Source of the DNA: a virus
DNA length: 64,000 nt
IMG/VR virus record: IMGVR_UViG_3300025120_014381
Coordinates: 1 to 64,000 of that record
Reading direction: 5' to 3' (one strand)
Below are positions 32,827 through 41,627 of this stretch, in pieces (the first letter of the stretch is position 1; the number at the start of each line of letters is the position of its first letter). The position numbers were made by a program, and so were the translations under genes. The notes under the pieces were generated by a model, which saw nothing but the letters and a program-made list of their open reading frames with translations, did not search any database and was not told the origin of the DNA.

Positions 32827-33663
32827 TTAAACTTTGTCAAAAAGATCTTCGATATTGAAATCTCCAGGCAGTACAAACCCAGCTGCTTTTTTATGTCCAC
32901 CACCACCATATTCTTTAGAAACTTCAGAGACGTCAATCTTATCGTGGAAAGCACGAAGACTAACTTTTATAATTTTTTCGTTATGATCGTAGTACCAGAT
33001 CATTGCAAAGTCACAGTCAGGTGCCAATCGTGCACCTATTTCAGACATCCAATGAGAAGAGTTAACAACTAAAACGTTTTTACTATTTATTTTCCTAGCA
33101 GCAGCTTTGTCACACACTTTCTTAACTACAGTTTTTGAATAAGCTAATATATAGCTGCCTCTTTTAACAGCATCATCAAACACAGAATCATCCTCAAACT
33201 TTTCAAATTCTTCAAAGTCGTGAGGCACCATGTCAAACGCCGCGCTGAATTCTTTTGAATAAGGTAGTTCCCAACGCCATAAGTCTCTATCTGTAATATA
33301 CTGGATAAACTTTGGTGACTCTTTACCTGGGTGGAAAAATTCCCAAGACAATGTTGCACCAGACTTATTCATATCAAATATTGTATTTGATATATCATGC
33401 AATTCGACAACTGCTGACTTGTGATGATCAATAACTAAAAGTTCGTTTGCATCTTTAATCATTTGTTTTGTTGTCGCATTATTAAAAGAAAAGTCTAGTA
33501 TAACAACATTCTTTCCTTTTACGTCAGGGGGATTAGTTCCGTGCTTGCAAGCGTAGTACTCAGCACGATTACCTAATAGTTTCCAAGCTGAATAAGCTGA
33601 TCCGAAACCATCAGTGCAATCGGCATGATATATTACAACGTTAACACTCGAAGGTTCTAACAT
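32827..33663 (-). CDS. DHH-family phosphoesterase (oligonucleotide or nucleotide)
   Basis: A 278-residue protein. VVIYHADCTDGFGSAYSAWK, LDFSFN and VIDHHKS are the DHH motifs, and EYGGGGHKKAAGFVLPG is the DHHA1 GGGHxxAAG box. This is the NrnA/RecJ-like superfamily with Mn-dependent hydrolysis of short oligonucleotides or pAp. It may recycle nanoRNA or degrade signalling nucleotides. Confidence 0.87.
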   Translation of the reverse strand: MLEPSSVNVVIYHADCTDGFGSAYSAWKLLGNRAEYYACKHGTNPPDVKGKNVVILDFSFNNATTKQMIKDANELLVIDHHKSAVVELHDISNTIFDMNKSGATLSWEFFHPGKESPKFIQYITDRDLWRWELPYSKEFSAAFDMVPHDFEEFEKFEDDSVFDDAVKRGSYILAYSKTVVKKVCDKAAARKINSKNVLVVNSSHWMSEIGARLAPDCDFAMIWYYDHNEKIIKVSLRAFHDKIDVSEVSKEYGGGGHKKAAGFVLPGDFNIEDLFDKV

Positions 33664-33676
33664 ACGTCTCTCCTAA

Positions 33677-34258
33677 TTACTCACGCATATAATTATGATG
33701 TTCTTGACATCTTGGTTCGTAAAGTTCTGCACCACCTACTTGAATTTGTTCTACTGATGGATCAGATTCAAAAGGTTCTACTTGTTTTACATTTGATTTT
33801 ATGTATGTGTATCTTGCATCTTTTTGGCAAACGCTGCATACAGACTTACACTTTATTATTCTTGTACAAAAAGGCATTAGGTCTTTGACTTCTTTAAAAG
33901 GCTCTCCGGCAAAAGACAGGTCTATTGAAGATACTACCACGTCATATCCTTTCTTGTATAAGGTTAAACATGCGGCGGCGCCACCCTCAATTAAAAATAA
34001 TTCGTCTATCAAAACGCAATCAACCTCTTTTTGCTCTGCAATCTTTTTAATTATCTCTTCACCAGTAGAAACTAAATGCGCTGGAATTTTATTGAAGTTA
34101 TGTGTAACTATCTCGCCAACTTGCGAGTATCTATCATCAAGGCTAGACTTGAATGCGATAACCTTCTGCTTTTGATAGTATCTTTTGTCAGCTTGCATCA
34201 ACAACTTTGTTGTTTTTGAACTAAACATAGGGCCGGTGTATAGTATTAAATCAGCCAT
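33677..34258 (-). CDS. tdk: Thymidine kinase (TK1 family)
   Basis: A 193-residue protein. LYTGPMFSSKTTKLLMQADK is the P-loop, VLIDELFLI the Mg-binding segment, and SSIDLSFAGEPF the substrate lasso start. Zinc ligands include CSVC. It phosphorylates thymidine. The start overlaps the epimerase stop by 8 nt. Confidence 0.92.
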   Translation of the reverse strand: MADLILYTGPMFSSKTTKLLMQADKRYYQKQKVIAFKSSLDDRYSQVGEIVTHNFNKIPAHLVSTGEEIIKKIAEQKEVDCVLIDELFLIEGGAAACLTLYKKGYDVVVSSIDLSFAGEPFKEVKDLMPFCTRIIKCKSVCSVCQKDARYTYIKSNVKQVEPFESDPSVEQIQVGGAELYEPRCQEHHNYMRE

Positions 34259-35261
34259 CTCTCAGTCCCCACCACTGGATTGTGAGCTCTAAACCTTCCC
34301 AAAATTTTACTAGAGGTTCATAGCCAAAATCATTCTTAGCTTTAGAGACGTCTGCTTGTGTGTGCATGACGTCGCCTGGGCGCCAATCAGCATGTCTAAT
34401 CGTGCTATTGAATTCTGAGACGAAATAATCCAACACCTCTTTATTGGAGACCTTGTTGTTACACGCGATATTATAACAGTCTCCAGCAAAAGGACCTTTA
34501 GCATTTGCTGATAAAATGTTTGCTGAAACTACATTATCAATATAACACATATCGCGTGTCTGGCTTCCGTCTCCATCAGAACGACACTCAAGATTGTTTT
34601 TAGTTGCGTGACACCAAGCAGAAACGGCTGTTGAATATGGGCTGTCTCCGTACTGACCTGGCCCAAAAACATTAAAATATCTCAAGCAAACAATATCAAG
34701 CTTGTACAAGTGCCAGCACATCTTTGCAAATTCTTCTATCGATGACTTTTGCCATGCATAAGGTGACTTAGGATCTTTAGAAGCAGTTTCTTTTGTCGGT
34801 AGTTCAATGGCACCTCCATAAACAGAAGAGGAGGAGGCCCAAACAATCCTATCAACAGCACCACTGGCTGCCTCAAATAGTTTTACTGTTTTTGCTATGT
34901 TAACTTCTGTAGTATACCAAGGTTGTTCAACTGAGTAACTGACTCTTGGTACTGCTGCCTGGTGAAAAATAACATCGTAACATCCTTGATATACAGCATT
35001 CAACACATTATCGTCCGCAAAATCATCTTGTATCACTAACACTTCATCACTTTTTCTTTTTTGATCTTCAGGGATTTGCATCATGTAAATTGTATAAAAT
35101 GAGCCGTTTGGTAAAACTCTAATATTTACCCCTTCCAACAATTCTAAATGGCCGTTTGACATGTCATCAACAATGTCAACTTGCCAACCTTGTTTTACCA
35201 GCTCTTTTGTGAGGTTGCTTCCAATAAAACCACAACCTCCTGTCACTAGTGCTTTTTTCAT
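34251..35261 (-). CDS. NAD-dependent sugar epimerase/dehydratase (SDR)
   Basis: A 336-residue extended SDR. VTGGCGFIGSNL binds NAD; WASSSSVYGG and the YAWQK motif are catalytic. RYFNVFGPGQYG and the TRDMCYIDNVV region match UDP-glucose 4-epimerase or UDP-glucuronate decarboxylase relatives. The product cannot be fixed. AAGGAG precedes the ATG. A partner epimerase is at 41628-42617. Confidence 0.88.
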   Translation of the reverse strand: MKKALVTGGCGFIGSNLTKELVKQGWQVDIVDDMSNGHLELLEGVNIRVLPNGSFYTIYMMQIPEDQKRKSDEVLVIQDDFADDNVLNAVYQGCYDVIFHQAAVPRVSYSVEQPWYTTEVNIAKTVKLFEAASGAVDRIVWASSSSVYGGAIELPTKETASKDPKSPYAWQKSSIEEFAKMCWHLYKLDIVCLRYFNVFGPGQYGDSPYSTAVSAWCHATKNNLECRSDGDGSQTRDMCYIDNVVSANILSANAKGPFAGDCYNIACNNKVSNKEVLDYFVSEFNSTIRHADWRPGDVMHTQADVSKAKNDFGYEPLVKFWEGLELTIQWWGLRDG

Positions 35262-35281
35262 ATAAACTCCTTAACATAGAT

Positions 35282-35310
35282 ATTATATCTTACAATATTG
35301 AGATTTATAA
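35282..35310 (-). promoter_or_regulatory. Weaker promoter: TTATAA-N17-TATAAT
   Basis: Upstream of the epimerase gene, TATAAT (35282-35287) and a degenerate -35 element TTATAA (35305-35310) with the same N17 spacing as the three stronger sites. It overlaps the end of the APRT gene. Confidence 0.4.
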
Positions 35311-35856
35311 TACTACTTCAATATCACTTGTGTCTATATCGAATTCATTGAATATTACATCTTGGCCGCCTAATTCTTTAATTTCCATGAGAAACCAAAA
35401 GCCTGCGATGTTTCCCTCTAACTCTTCAACAATATTTGCAACAGCAACGGCAGTACCTCCCGTTGCTAGCACATCATCAACAATCAAAACGTTATCTTCA
35501 CGCGTAATATCTTCTTCATGAATTTCTATCGTAGCTGATCCATATTCTAACTTATAAGTTTGGTGTGCAGTTTTGCGTGGTAGCTTTCCTGCTTTCCTTG
35601 CTAGCACCATAGGTAAACCGGTTTCATATGCGAGAATTGTTCCAAAAAGAAAACCTCGTGAATCTATCGCTACAATCTTATTAACCATACCTTCACGTTT
35701 AATTTTTCTAACGTAATGCGTCATTAAGTTTCTAAACTCTGTCTGATCTTGAAAAAGAGGTGTGATATCTTTAAACGTCACGTTCTTTTTTGGAAAATCA
35801 GGTACATCAATAATTAATTTTTTAATTCTTTCTAACATGAATTTGTGTTCACTCAT
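35305..35856 (-). CDS. apt: Adenine phosphoribosyltransferase
   Basis: A 183-residue APRT. GGAAGGA upstream sets the start at the ATG at 35856. VPDFPKKNVTFKDITPLF is the APRT N-terminus and VLIVDDVLATGGTA is the PRPP-binding motif. GFLFGTILAYETGLPMVLAR and TYKLEYGSATIEIHEEDI complete the family pattern. It salvages adenine to AMP. The N-terminus overlaps the upstream gene by 8 nt. Confidence 0.93.
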   Translation of the reverse strand: MSEHKFMLERIKKLIIDVPDFPKKNVTFKDITPLFQDQTEFRNLMTHYVRKIKREGMVNKIVAIDSRGFLFGTILAYETGLPMVLARKAGKLPRKTAHQTYKLEYGSATIEIHEEDITREDNVLIVDDVLATGGTAVAVANIVEELEGNIAGFWFLMEIKELGGQDVIFNEFDIDTSDIEVVL

Positions 35857-36316
35857 TTTTTCTTTCCTTCCATATGTCATTTTTATTTTTTCTTTCAAAA
35901 AAGCTAACATTGACTTTTTTCTCTTCATCATTAAGCGTGTAAGATGCAATTAATCCAGCATGACTAATTACACTTAAGTTAGTTATAACAAACTTTCCAC
36001 AGCTAATTTCTATTATCTCGCCTATATTGATCGGATAACCAAAGGCAGTTGTGAAAAATGTATTTTTGTTTATTTCAATTAGTGTGCTTGTTTTCTCTTC
36101 GTATCTAAATAGTCTTCTTTTATCATAGTGGCGTTTTCTTAGTGTCTTCCACCTAAACGAACTACTAATTGATGATTCCATTTTAGGAAATGCTTGTTTA
36201 AAGATATGTTTTCTCCTTTGGCAACCGTGACTAGGAGGTCCCCAAATGACATAGTCAGGAAAACAAATTTCATCTTTAAGAAAAATGCATTCAAAAATAT
36301 TTTTATCTTTTATCAT
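35849..36316 (-). CDS. SH3-like protein of unknown function
   Basis: A 155-residue protein; the ATG at 36316 overlaps the NMP-kinase stop as ATGA. CFPDYVIWGPPSHGCQ and a Lys/Arg-rich middle precede a C-terminal NIGEIIEISCGKFVITNLSV, which resembles the SH3-like set. Function unknown. Confidence 0.55.
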   Translation of the reverse strand: MIKDKNIFECIFLKDEICFPDYVIWGPPSHGCQRRKHIFKQAFPKMESSISSSFRWKTLRKRHYDKRRLFRYEEKTSTLIEINKNTFFTTAFGYPINIGEIIEISCGKFVITNLSVISHAGLIASYTLNDEEKKVNVSFFERKNKNDIWKERKNE

Positions 36317-37233
36317 ATAACATGTCCTGAGCCTACCGTGAATTCCATTTTGCAATAATTACCTTCACGGTCACATTTAAAATACCTAAATACTTCTGCT
36401 GTTAAATACTTCAGGAAGTTTAGATCGTAATGCACTGTATCTTTTGCATTAGAAGACCGTAGGTAAAAACGTGCATCCATGTGATCGTCGCGGATTAAAA
36501 AGTGACATGTGGCAATGCAACTACTGTCTGTGTATATGAAGCGACGTGAGTTTATTGTTTCTTTGCGTTCGTAAGGATTTTTTCCTGCTAGCTCGTCTTT
36601 GATTGTTTTAAATACTGAGGCCTCGATTCTTTCGTAATAATCTTTCTCTTTTTCATAAACTAACATTTCTTCGTTAATGTCAGAAAAATCACCTGTGTCA
36701 TAGTGCACAAAGTTAAAACCCACTACCTCTTGTAATTGGTTTGCAGATGATGTACCTAGTGTTTGCAACATAGCGTCCCGCAGATGATGCGCAGAGTTTC
36801 TTTCGAATGATCGATACTGGTTAACCAGGCTTTTAACGAGAGGTTCATCCACAACACTTCTTATTATAGTTACGTTGGCGTGGTACTGGAATTCTTCTAC
36901 AGCTTCAGAGAAAAGATTATGTAGTTTACGCAGACTAGCAAGATTTTGAATTGGGTCGCCACGCTTTGAAAATCTATCAACAATAACCTCCCAGTCAGGC
37001 AAGCAAATAATTAGCTGGTTGTTAAGATTAAACAGTTCACGTTTTAATTGTTCAACGTGGTTGAAAGTATTTCGGCCATAGTATTTTGCATGGATCAGCA
37101 TAGACAAAGCTGATCGATCTTGGATGTTCCATTGATAATTTGATTGTTCGTGTATCATCTCGTATAAAGTTGTTTTTCCGGAACAATCAGGACCTTCAAT
37201 AAAAATGTAATTAATTGGTGTTGAGTAACTCAT
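36313..37233 (-). CDS. P-loop nucleotide-kinase-like protein with thymidylate-synthase-like tail
   Basis: A 306-residue protein with GAGG before its ATG. FIEGPDCSGKTTLYEMIHEQ is a P-loop of thymidylate-kinase type, and CLPDWEVIVDRFSKRGDPIQ a lid or base segment. The C-terminal 90 residues (INSRRFIYTDSSCIATCHFL, DARFYLRSSNAKDTVHYDLN) weakly recall thymidylate-synthase signatures (RSSN, Asp/Leu), but the catalytic Cys context is uncertain. It may be a fused nucleotide-metabolism enzyme. Confidence 0.7.
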   Translation of the reverse strand: MSYSTPINYIFIEGPDCSGKTTLYEMIHEQSNYQWNIQDRSALSMLIHAKYYGRNTFNHVEQLKRELFNLNNQLIICLPDWEVIVDRFSKRGDPIQNLASLRKLHNLFSEAVEEFQYHANVTIIRSVVDEPLVKSLVNQYRSFERNSAHHLRDAMLQTLGTSSANQLQEVVGFNFVHYDTGDFSDINEEMLVYEKEKDYYERIEASVFKTIKDELAGKNPYERKETINSRRFIYTDSSCIATCHFLIRDDHMDARFYLRSSNAKDTVHYDLNFLKYLTAEVFRYFKCDREGNYCKMEFTVGSGHVI

Positions 37234-37447
37234 CTTCTATTTCCTCTATTTTTGCAATAAATAAGTTTTCGTGTTCTTTGATTTTTCCGTTATAAAAGAC
37301 AGAATAAAAATTGTTTCTAAGTTTAAGTGGATTTCTTTTTACGACAATACCGTAAGCGTGATCAAATCCGGCTTTGTCATGGAAGGGAACTACACAAAGC
37401 TCGCCTATCTCAAATTTTTTATCTTCAGGTGTTGTAAATATATTCAT
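37211..37447 (-). CDS. Small SH3-like protein
   Basis: A 78-residue protein. FEIGELCVVPFHDKAGFDHA, then YGIVVKRNP and FYNGKIKEHE, share the barrel pattern of the other small proteins. I start at ATG 37447, the TTG upstream having no ribosome site. Confidence 0.6.
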   Translation of the reverse strand: MNIFTTPEDKKFEIGELCVVPFHDKAGFDHAYGIVVKRNPLKLRNNFYSVFYNGKIKEHENLFIAKIEEIEDELLNTN

Positions 37448-37448
37448 G

Positions 37449-40400
37449 TCAATCTGTGACAAGAGGTCTTACTTTTGCTACACTTGTTGATGCACCCCAG
37501 TTTGGATCATTAGAAGCTTGCACTAACCAGATTGAATATGGCACCATGGATGACGGTTTATTACCCCACATTCTTAACCAACCTGTGTTATTTTCATAAT
37601 CAGTAATCTTGAGTCGATAAAACGTCTTCTTATTCTTAGTTGTCTTTTTAATCATTTCAACGATACAACACCAAGCAATACCTTTTTCGCCCGGCTCCAT
37701 ATTTAATACAGACTTAACGTTAGCACTTTTAATCTTTTCCATCATATCATCAGGGAATGCTAAATCATCACGAGTTGCTGAACACAAGTCCTGATACATT
37801 GTCAGTTTGTCAATTCGACCCCAGTCCTCAATGTCTTTAGTTTGTTCGATCAAGATAGGCAACATTTCAGGAGCATTTTCTTTCTTTGCCTTGCGCATTG
37901 TCATACCCCACTTGCTTTTCTTTAATGCGTTGTAATTCTCAATGATAATATTATAAAGCTGATTGTGATTATCAATAGTGCCGTCCCACATCTCTTGTAG
38001 TCCGTTAAATGCTTCGACTTTGCATAGTGAAGCAAATCCTGTTTTATTGAGTTTAGAATGGCGCCATTTACCTGTTTCATCAAATAATATATCAGCAACT
38101 GATTCATATGGTCTATTTTGCATGATTTCAACAACAGCAGTTTTACCTACACCCTTAATGGAAGTTAAAGGAGGAATAAATGCTTTTTTATTGTCTGACC
38201 ATTGCCAATACGTACCTGATTCATTTACATCCGGTAATTCAATACGATAACCCATTTCTTTAATTTCAGCAATTGCTTTTGATAATGCATTTGGGTTATT
38301 GTTTTCAGATTCAAGAATCGTCCCCAACCAATCAGTTTCATAGTATGTGTGAAGCCAAGCAGCGTAATAAGAGCCAATGGCGTAAGCAACAGCATGTGAT
38401 TTATTAAAGCCATACACAGAGAAGAATTCAATACGTTCCCACAGCTCTTGTGAGATATGCTCAGGTACTCCATTGATTTCTTTTGCACCGTTGACAAATC
38501 TTGAGCGCGCTTCTTCACGCTCACCACCTTTATTACCCATGGTATCAAGCGACTTCTTAACTAATGTTTTGCGGAGTTTATCTGACTCAGCAGGTGTAAA
38601 GCCACCAAGTTTCTGTGCAAGAAGCATAAATTGTTCTTGGAAAGTTACGTGACCAAATGTGGGGCCGAGTATTTCTTTAATAATAGGATGTGCATAATGT
38701 ATTTCATCAGAGCGAAGCTTGTCTTTAACATACTTCTTATGAACATTGGCGCGTAGAGGACCAGGTCGATATATCGCGGTCAATGCTGCGAGTTCGATAA
38801 TTGTTGTTGGTTTAGCATCCTCACAGAATCGACGCGCGCCTTCAGCAGTGAATTGGAATACACCGGTCTTGCGACGTTGATGATAAACATGTTTCCAAAC
38901 TGTATCATCATCTTGCTCGACATAGCGACAATTAAGGTGCTTGTCAAACCAATCACGTATTTCGAGAAAGGTAGGTTCAGTGCCCGTTTCACGAGTGATA
39001 ATGCGCTTGATACAGTTTTCTACGTCTTTAAGGAGTGTTAGCCCAAGAAAGTCAAACTTAATAAAACCGTTATCCTCAAGATTACGAAAGTTCATCCCTT
39101 CAGTCCAAGGGGTTTGCAGTTCACCACGTACACCAATAATGGGCATTGATTGTTCTAGTGCTTCAGGAGGGCCAATAATAACACCACCCGCATGGCGACC
39201 AATAGATCTATTTTGCATAAAGAGTGCTTCGATATGATCCTTCACTTTTGGATACTTTTCCATAAACTCGCGATAACCTTTTGAATAATTCATACAGTCT
39301 TCATGTTTGAGAACAAATACAGACTTCTCGGTATTTTCATCACGAGCCTGGGACATTACATCGTCTTGCAGTGGACCAGTCATTTTGTTTACTTCAGCAA
39401 AATCAACTTCATAGAACTTAGCAATATCCTTTACTAGTGACTTTAACTTAAGTGTGTTAAAGTTGGATACTGGGATTACAGCCTGATCACCGTATAGTTC
39501 ACGTGCTGCATCAATCAAGGCATCACGATTACCAGCATCAGAATCAATGTCCGGCCAAGACGTACGATGGCGCCCAAGAAATCGTTCCCATAGCAAGTCG
39601 TATTTAAGTGGGTCGACTTGGGTGATACCTAACAAGTAGTTTACAAGTGAACCGCCACCAGAACCGCGTGCAGGACCAAACAGTGTATGATCTGCTGCTT
39701 TGTGAAACACTTCATACATTACTAGGAAGTAGTTTTCGAACCCGAGGTATTTAATGTCATCGAGTTCGTGCTTCGCCCGGGCAACGTATTCGGTATTGGT
39801 ATGAAGTCCTTCTTTAATGAGCGCTGCTTTGACCTTTTTTGCAAGTTGTTGAAAAGCAGTTTCGTTAGGCTTATTGAAATCGGGAAGCTTAACGCTAGTA
39901 TCAATCCAACAATCTTCACACTTTTCCCACGCAATGTCATGGGTGATTTCAATTGATCGTTTAATCTTTTCTTCATAGCCCTGGTAAGTATCTTTGTACT
40001 CGTCATAATGACGCGTAAATTCATTCCACATCTGACTAGCGTTTTTCGGGTATAATTCACACTTTAAGTCTTCAAACTCTGGTAGTGGAGAGGGATCGTT
40101 ACCCATCCAACCTAGTTTTTTGTAAAGCTCGCGAGCTTCCCACTTATCCGGTGAATAGTAATGAGAATCAGGTGTAGCAATTAACTGCAATCCTGTTGCA
40201 TCTGAATGCCGAAGTAGATGGTGATTTACTAAATGTTGTTGCTTAAGACGATTAAACTGTATTTCTAGATAGAAATTATCTTCACCAACTGCATCAACAA
40301 ATCGATCAGATAAATACATTAACTCCTGCTGGATTTTTTCATCACCTAGTTTTAGTGCATTACCACGCATAATTCTATTTGAAAAGATACCGCCTAGACA

Positions 40401-40967
40401 AGCAGTTGAAACAGTTAAACCCTTTCCGTACTTTTTAAGTAGATCAAAGTCAATGCGCGGATATCTATAAAAGCCGTCTGTGTAGGCACGTTTAATTAGA
40501 GTAAATAAGTTACCTAAACCTTCACGGTTCTGTGCTGTTACTACCAGATGATAACGTCGTTTCCATTCGTCCTTACCCAAGTCAAACGATTTTGTTTCTT
40601 CTTCGTTTTCGATAATATGACCGCCTTCTTCATCTTCTTTCAGGGCTTTAAGTTTTGCATTGGCACGATCGATCTTTGACTGTTCATAGTCTGATTTCCA
40701 GTCTTTAAGCGATGGGACAAAGTAAAACTCGCAACCGTATATTTGACGGAATTTCTTGCCTTGCTTTTTAACTTTTTGCGCATGTTTATAAGCGTGTGCT
40801 AGACCAGAACCGTTACCGTGATCAGTTAATGCCCAAGCATCCATACCATTTTCTAGTACAAAGTCAATATGGTCGGATGGGTACCCTAGGCCGTCGAAAA
40901 CAGAGAAACCTGTGTGTCCGTGAAAACCAACAAATCGATCGGGTGGGGTAATTAGCTTGATGTCCAT
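37449..40967 (-). CDS. dnaE: DNA polymerase III alpha subunit
   Basis: A 1172-residue C-family replicase. AAGGAG 9 nt upstream fixes the ATG at 40967. The PHP domain has His16 and His18 (GFHGHTGFS) and ALTDHGNGSG. The polymerase site is GPARGSGGGSLVNYLLG with Asp473 and Asp475 (PDIDSD), and Asp639 in IKFDFLGL. An OB-type C-terminus has FYRLKITDYENNTGWLRM. It is the phage's own replicase. A GTGTAA-N17-TATAAT promoter lies just upstream. Confidence 0.95.
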   Translation of the reverse strand: MDIKLITPPDRFVGFHGHTGFSVFDGLGYPSDHIDFVLENGMDAWALTDHGNGSGLAHAYKHAQKVKKQGKKFRQIYGCEFYFVPSLKDWKSDYEQSKIDRANAKLKALKEDEEGGHIIENEEETKSFDLGKDEWKRRYHLVVTAQNREGLGNLFTLIKRAYTDGFYRYPRIDFDLLKKYGKGLTVSTACLGGIFSNRIMRGNALKLGDEKIQQELMYLSDRFVDAVGEDNFYLEIQFNRLKQQHLVNHHLLRHSDATGLQLIATPDSHYYSPDKWEARELYKKLGWMGNDPSPLPEFEDLKCELYPKNASQMWNEFTRHYDEYKDTYQGYEEKIKRSIEITHDIAWEKCEDCWIDTSVKLPDFNKPNETAFQQLAKKVKAALIKEGLHTNTEYVARAKHELDDIKYLGFENYFLVMYEVFHKAADHTLFGPARGSGGGSLVNYLLGITQVDPLKYDLLWERFLGRHRTSWPDIDSDAGNRDALIDAARELYGDQAVIPVSNFNTLKLKSLVKDIAKFYEVDFAEVNKMTGPLQDDVMSQARDENTEKSVFVLKHEDCMNYSKGYREFMEKYPKVKDHIEALFMQNRSIGRHAGGVIIGPPEALEQSMPIIGVRGELQTPWTEGMNFRNLEDNGFIKFDFLGLTLLKDVENCIKRIITRETGTEPTFLEIRDWFDKHLNCRYVEQDDDTVWKHVYHQRRKTGVFQFTAEGARRFCEDAKPTTIIELAALTAIYRPGPLRANVHKKYVKDKLRSDEIHYAHPIIKEILGPTFGHVTFQEQFMLLAQKLGGFTPAESDKLRKTLVKKSLDTMGNKGGEREEARSRFVNGAKEINGVPEHISQELWERIEFFSVYGFNKSHAVAYAIGSYYAAWLHTYYETDWLGTILESENNNPNALSKAIAEIKEMGYRIELPDVNESGTYWQWSDNKKAFIPPLTSIKGVGKTAVVEIMQNRPYESVADILFDETGKWRHSKLNKTGFASLCKVEAFNGLQEMWDGTIDNHNQLYNIIIENYNALKKSKWGMTMRKAKKENAPEMLPILIEQTKDIEDWGRIDKLTMYQDLCSATRDDLAFPDDMMEKIKSANVKSVLNMEPGEKGIAWCCIVEMIKKTTKNKKTFYRLKITDYENNTGWLRMWGNKPSSMVPYSIWLVQASNDPNWGASTSVAKVRPLVTD

Positions 40968-40997
40968 GTAGAAAAACTCCTTGTTGTATTTTGTTTT

Positions 40998-41026
40998 ATT
41001 ATACACTAAGGAGTTTAAGATTACAC
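40998..41026 (-). promoter_or_regulatory. Promoter of DNA polymerase III: GTGTAA-N17-TATAAT
   Basis: GTGTAA (41021-41026) and TATAAT (40998-41003) on the minus strand are 17 nt apart, the same as for the sigma and hsp20 genes. Confidence 0.65.
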
Positions 41027-41036
41027 TTTTCAATAT

Positions 41037-41438
41037 TTATTCTTTGCAAGCATCACAAAGTGTGTATATCCAGCCTCGCTTTTTTTCATTAGGTGTTGAA
41101 GCATTCCCACATTGCGAACAGATTCGATAAGACATTGACTCTGCAAGATCAATAATCCCATCAATGAATTCGTCGCTTCCCTGGACATAGAAACGAAGGC
41201 CACCAAATTTCTCTTTCACTTGCGTCGCCTCGCATACAACATGCTCTTCCTCGGGTTTGTTACGATTAGCATTGTCCATTTGATTCTTGATATTGCCACA
41301 CATTGTGTCTATTAACGAATACCATCCATCACCACATGCTATTCCGTAACACATTGCTGTTACAGTCCTGTCTAACTCTCGCTGTCTGAATATTACTGGA
41401 TAATCATTAAATAGCTTTTCTTGTAATTCTTTCTTCAT
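41037..41438 (-). CDS. Conserved phage zinc-ribbon protein
   Basis: A 133-residue protein of a family I recognise in many phages by ACGDGWYSLIDTMCGNI, VKEKFGGLRFYVQG and a C-terminal ICSQCG with CDACKE zinc site. Unknown function. Confidence 0.75.
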   Translation of the reverse strand: MKKELQEKLFNDYPVIFRQRELDRTVTAMCYGIACGDGWYSLIDTMCGNIKNQMDNANRNKPEEEHVVCEATQVKEKFGGLRFYVQGSDEFIDGIIDLAESMSYRICSQCGNASTPNEKKRGWIYTLCDACKE

Positions 41439-41625
41439 TGTTGCCTCTTTGTATTAATTTAACGCCGCCCTTATTACCATCATGAACAATTGATATTATT
41501 TTAGAGCGTGACAATATTCTAAGTTCCGTGTAATGAAATCTAACAACTGACTCTAAAACAATTCCATAAACAATTTGTCCCTTATAAGTAATTGTTTCAA
41601 TCAAGTCACCTGAATAGAATTCCAT
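41407..41625 (-). CDS. Small SH3-like protein
   Basis: A 72-residue protein. EFYSGDLIETITYKGQIVYG, then IVLESVVRFHYTELRI, repeats the G-D-L and G-I-V-L barrel pattern of the set. It overlaps the zinc-ribbon gene by 32 nt. Confidence 0.6.
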   Translation of the reverse strand: MEFYSGDLIETITYKGQIVYGIVLESVVRFHYTELRILSRSKIISIVHDGNKGGVKLIQRGNNEERITRKAI

Positions 41626-41627
41626 TG

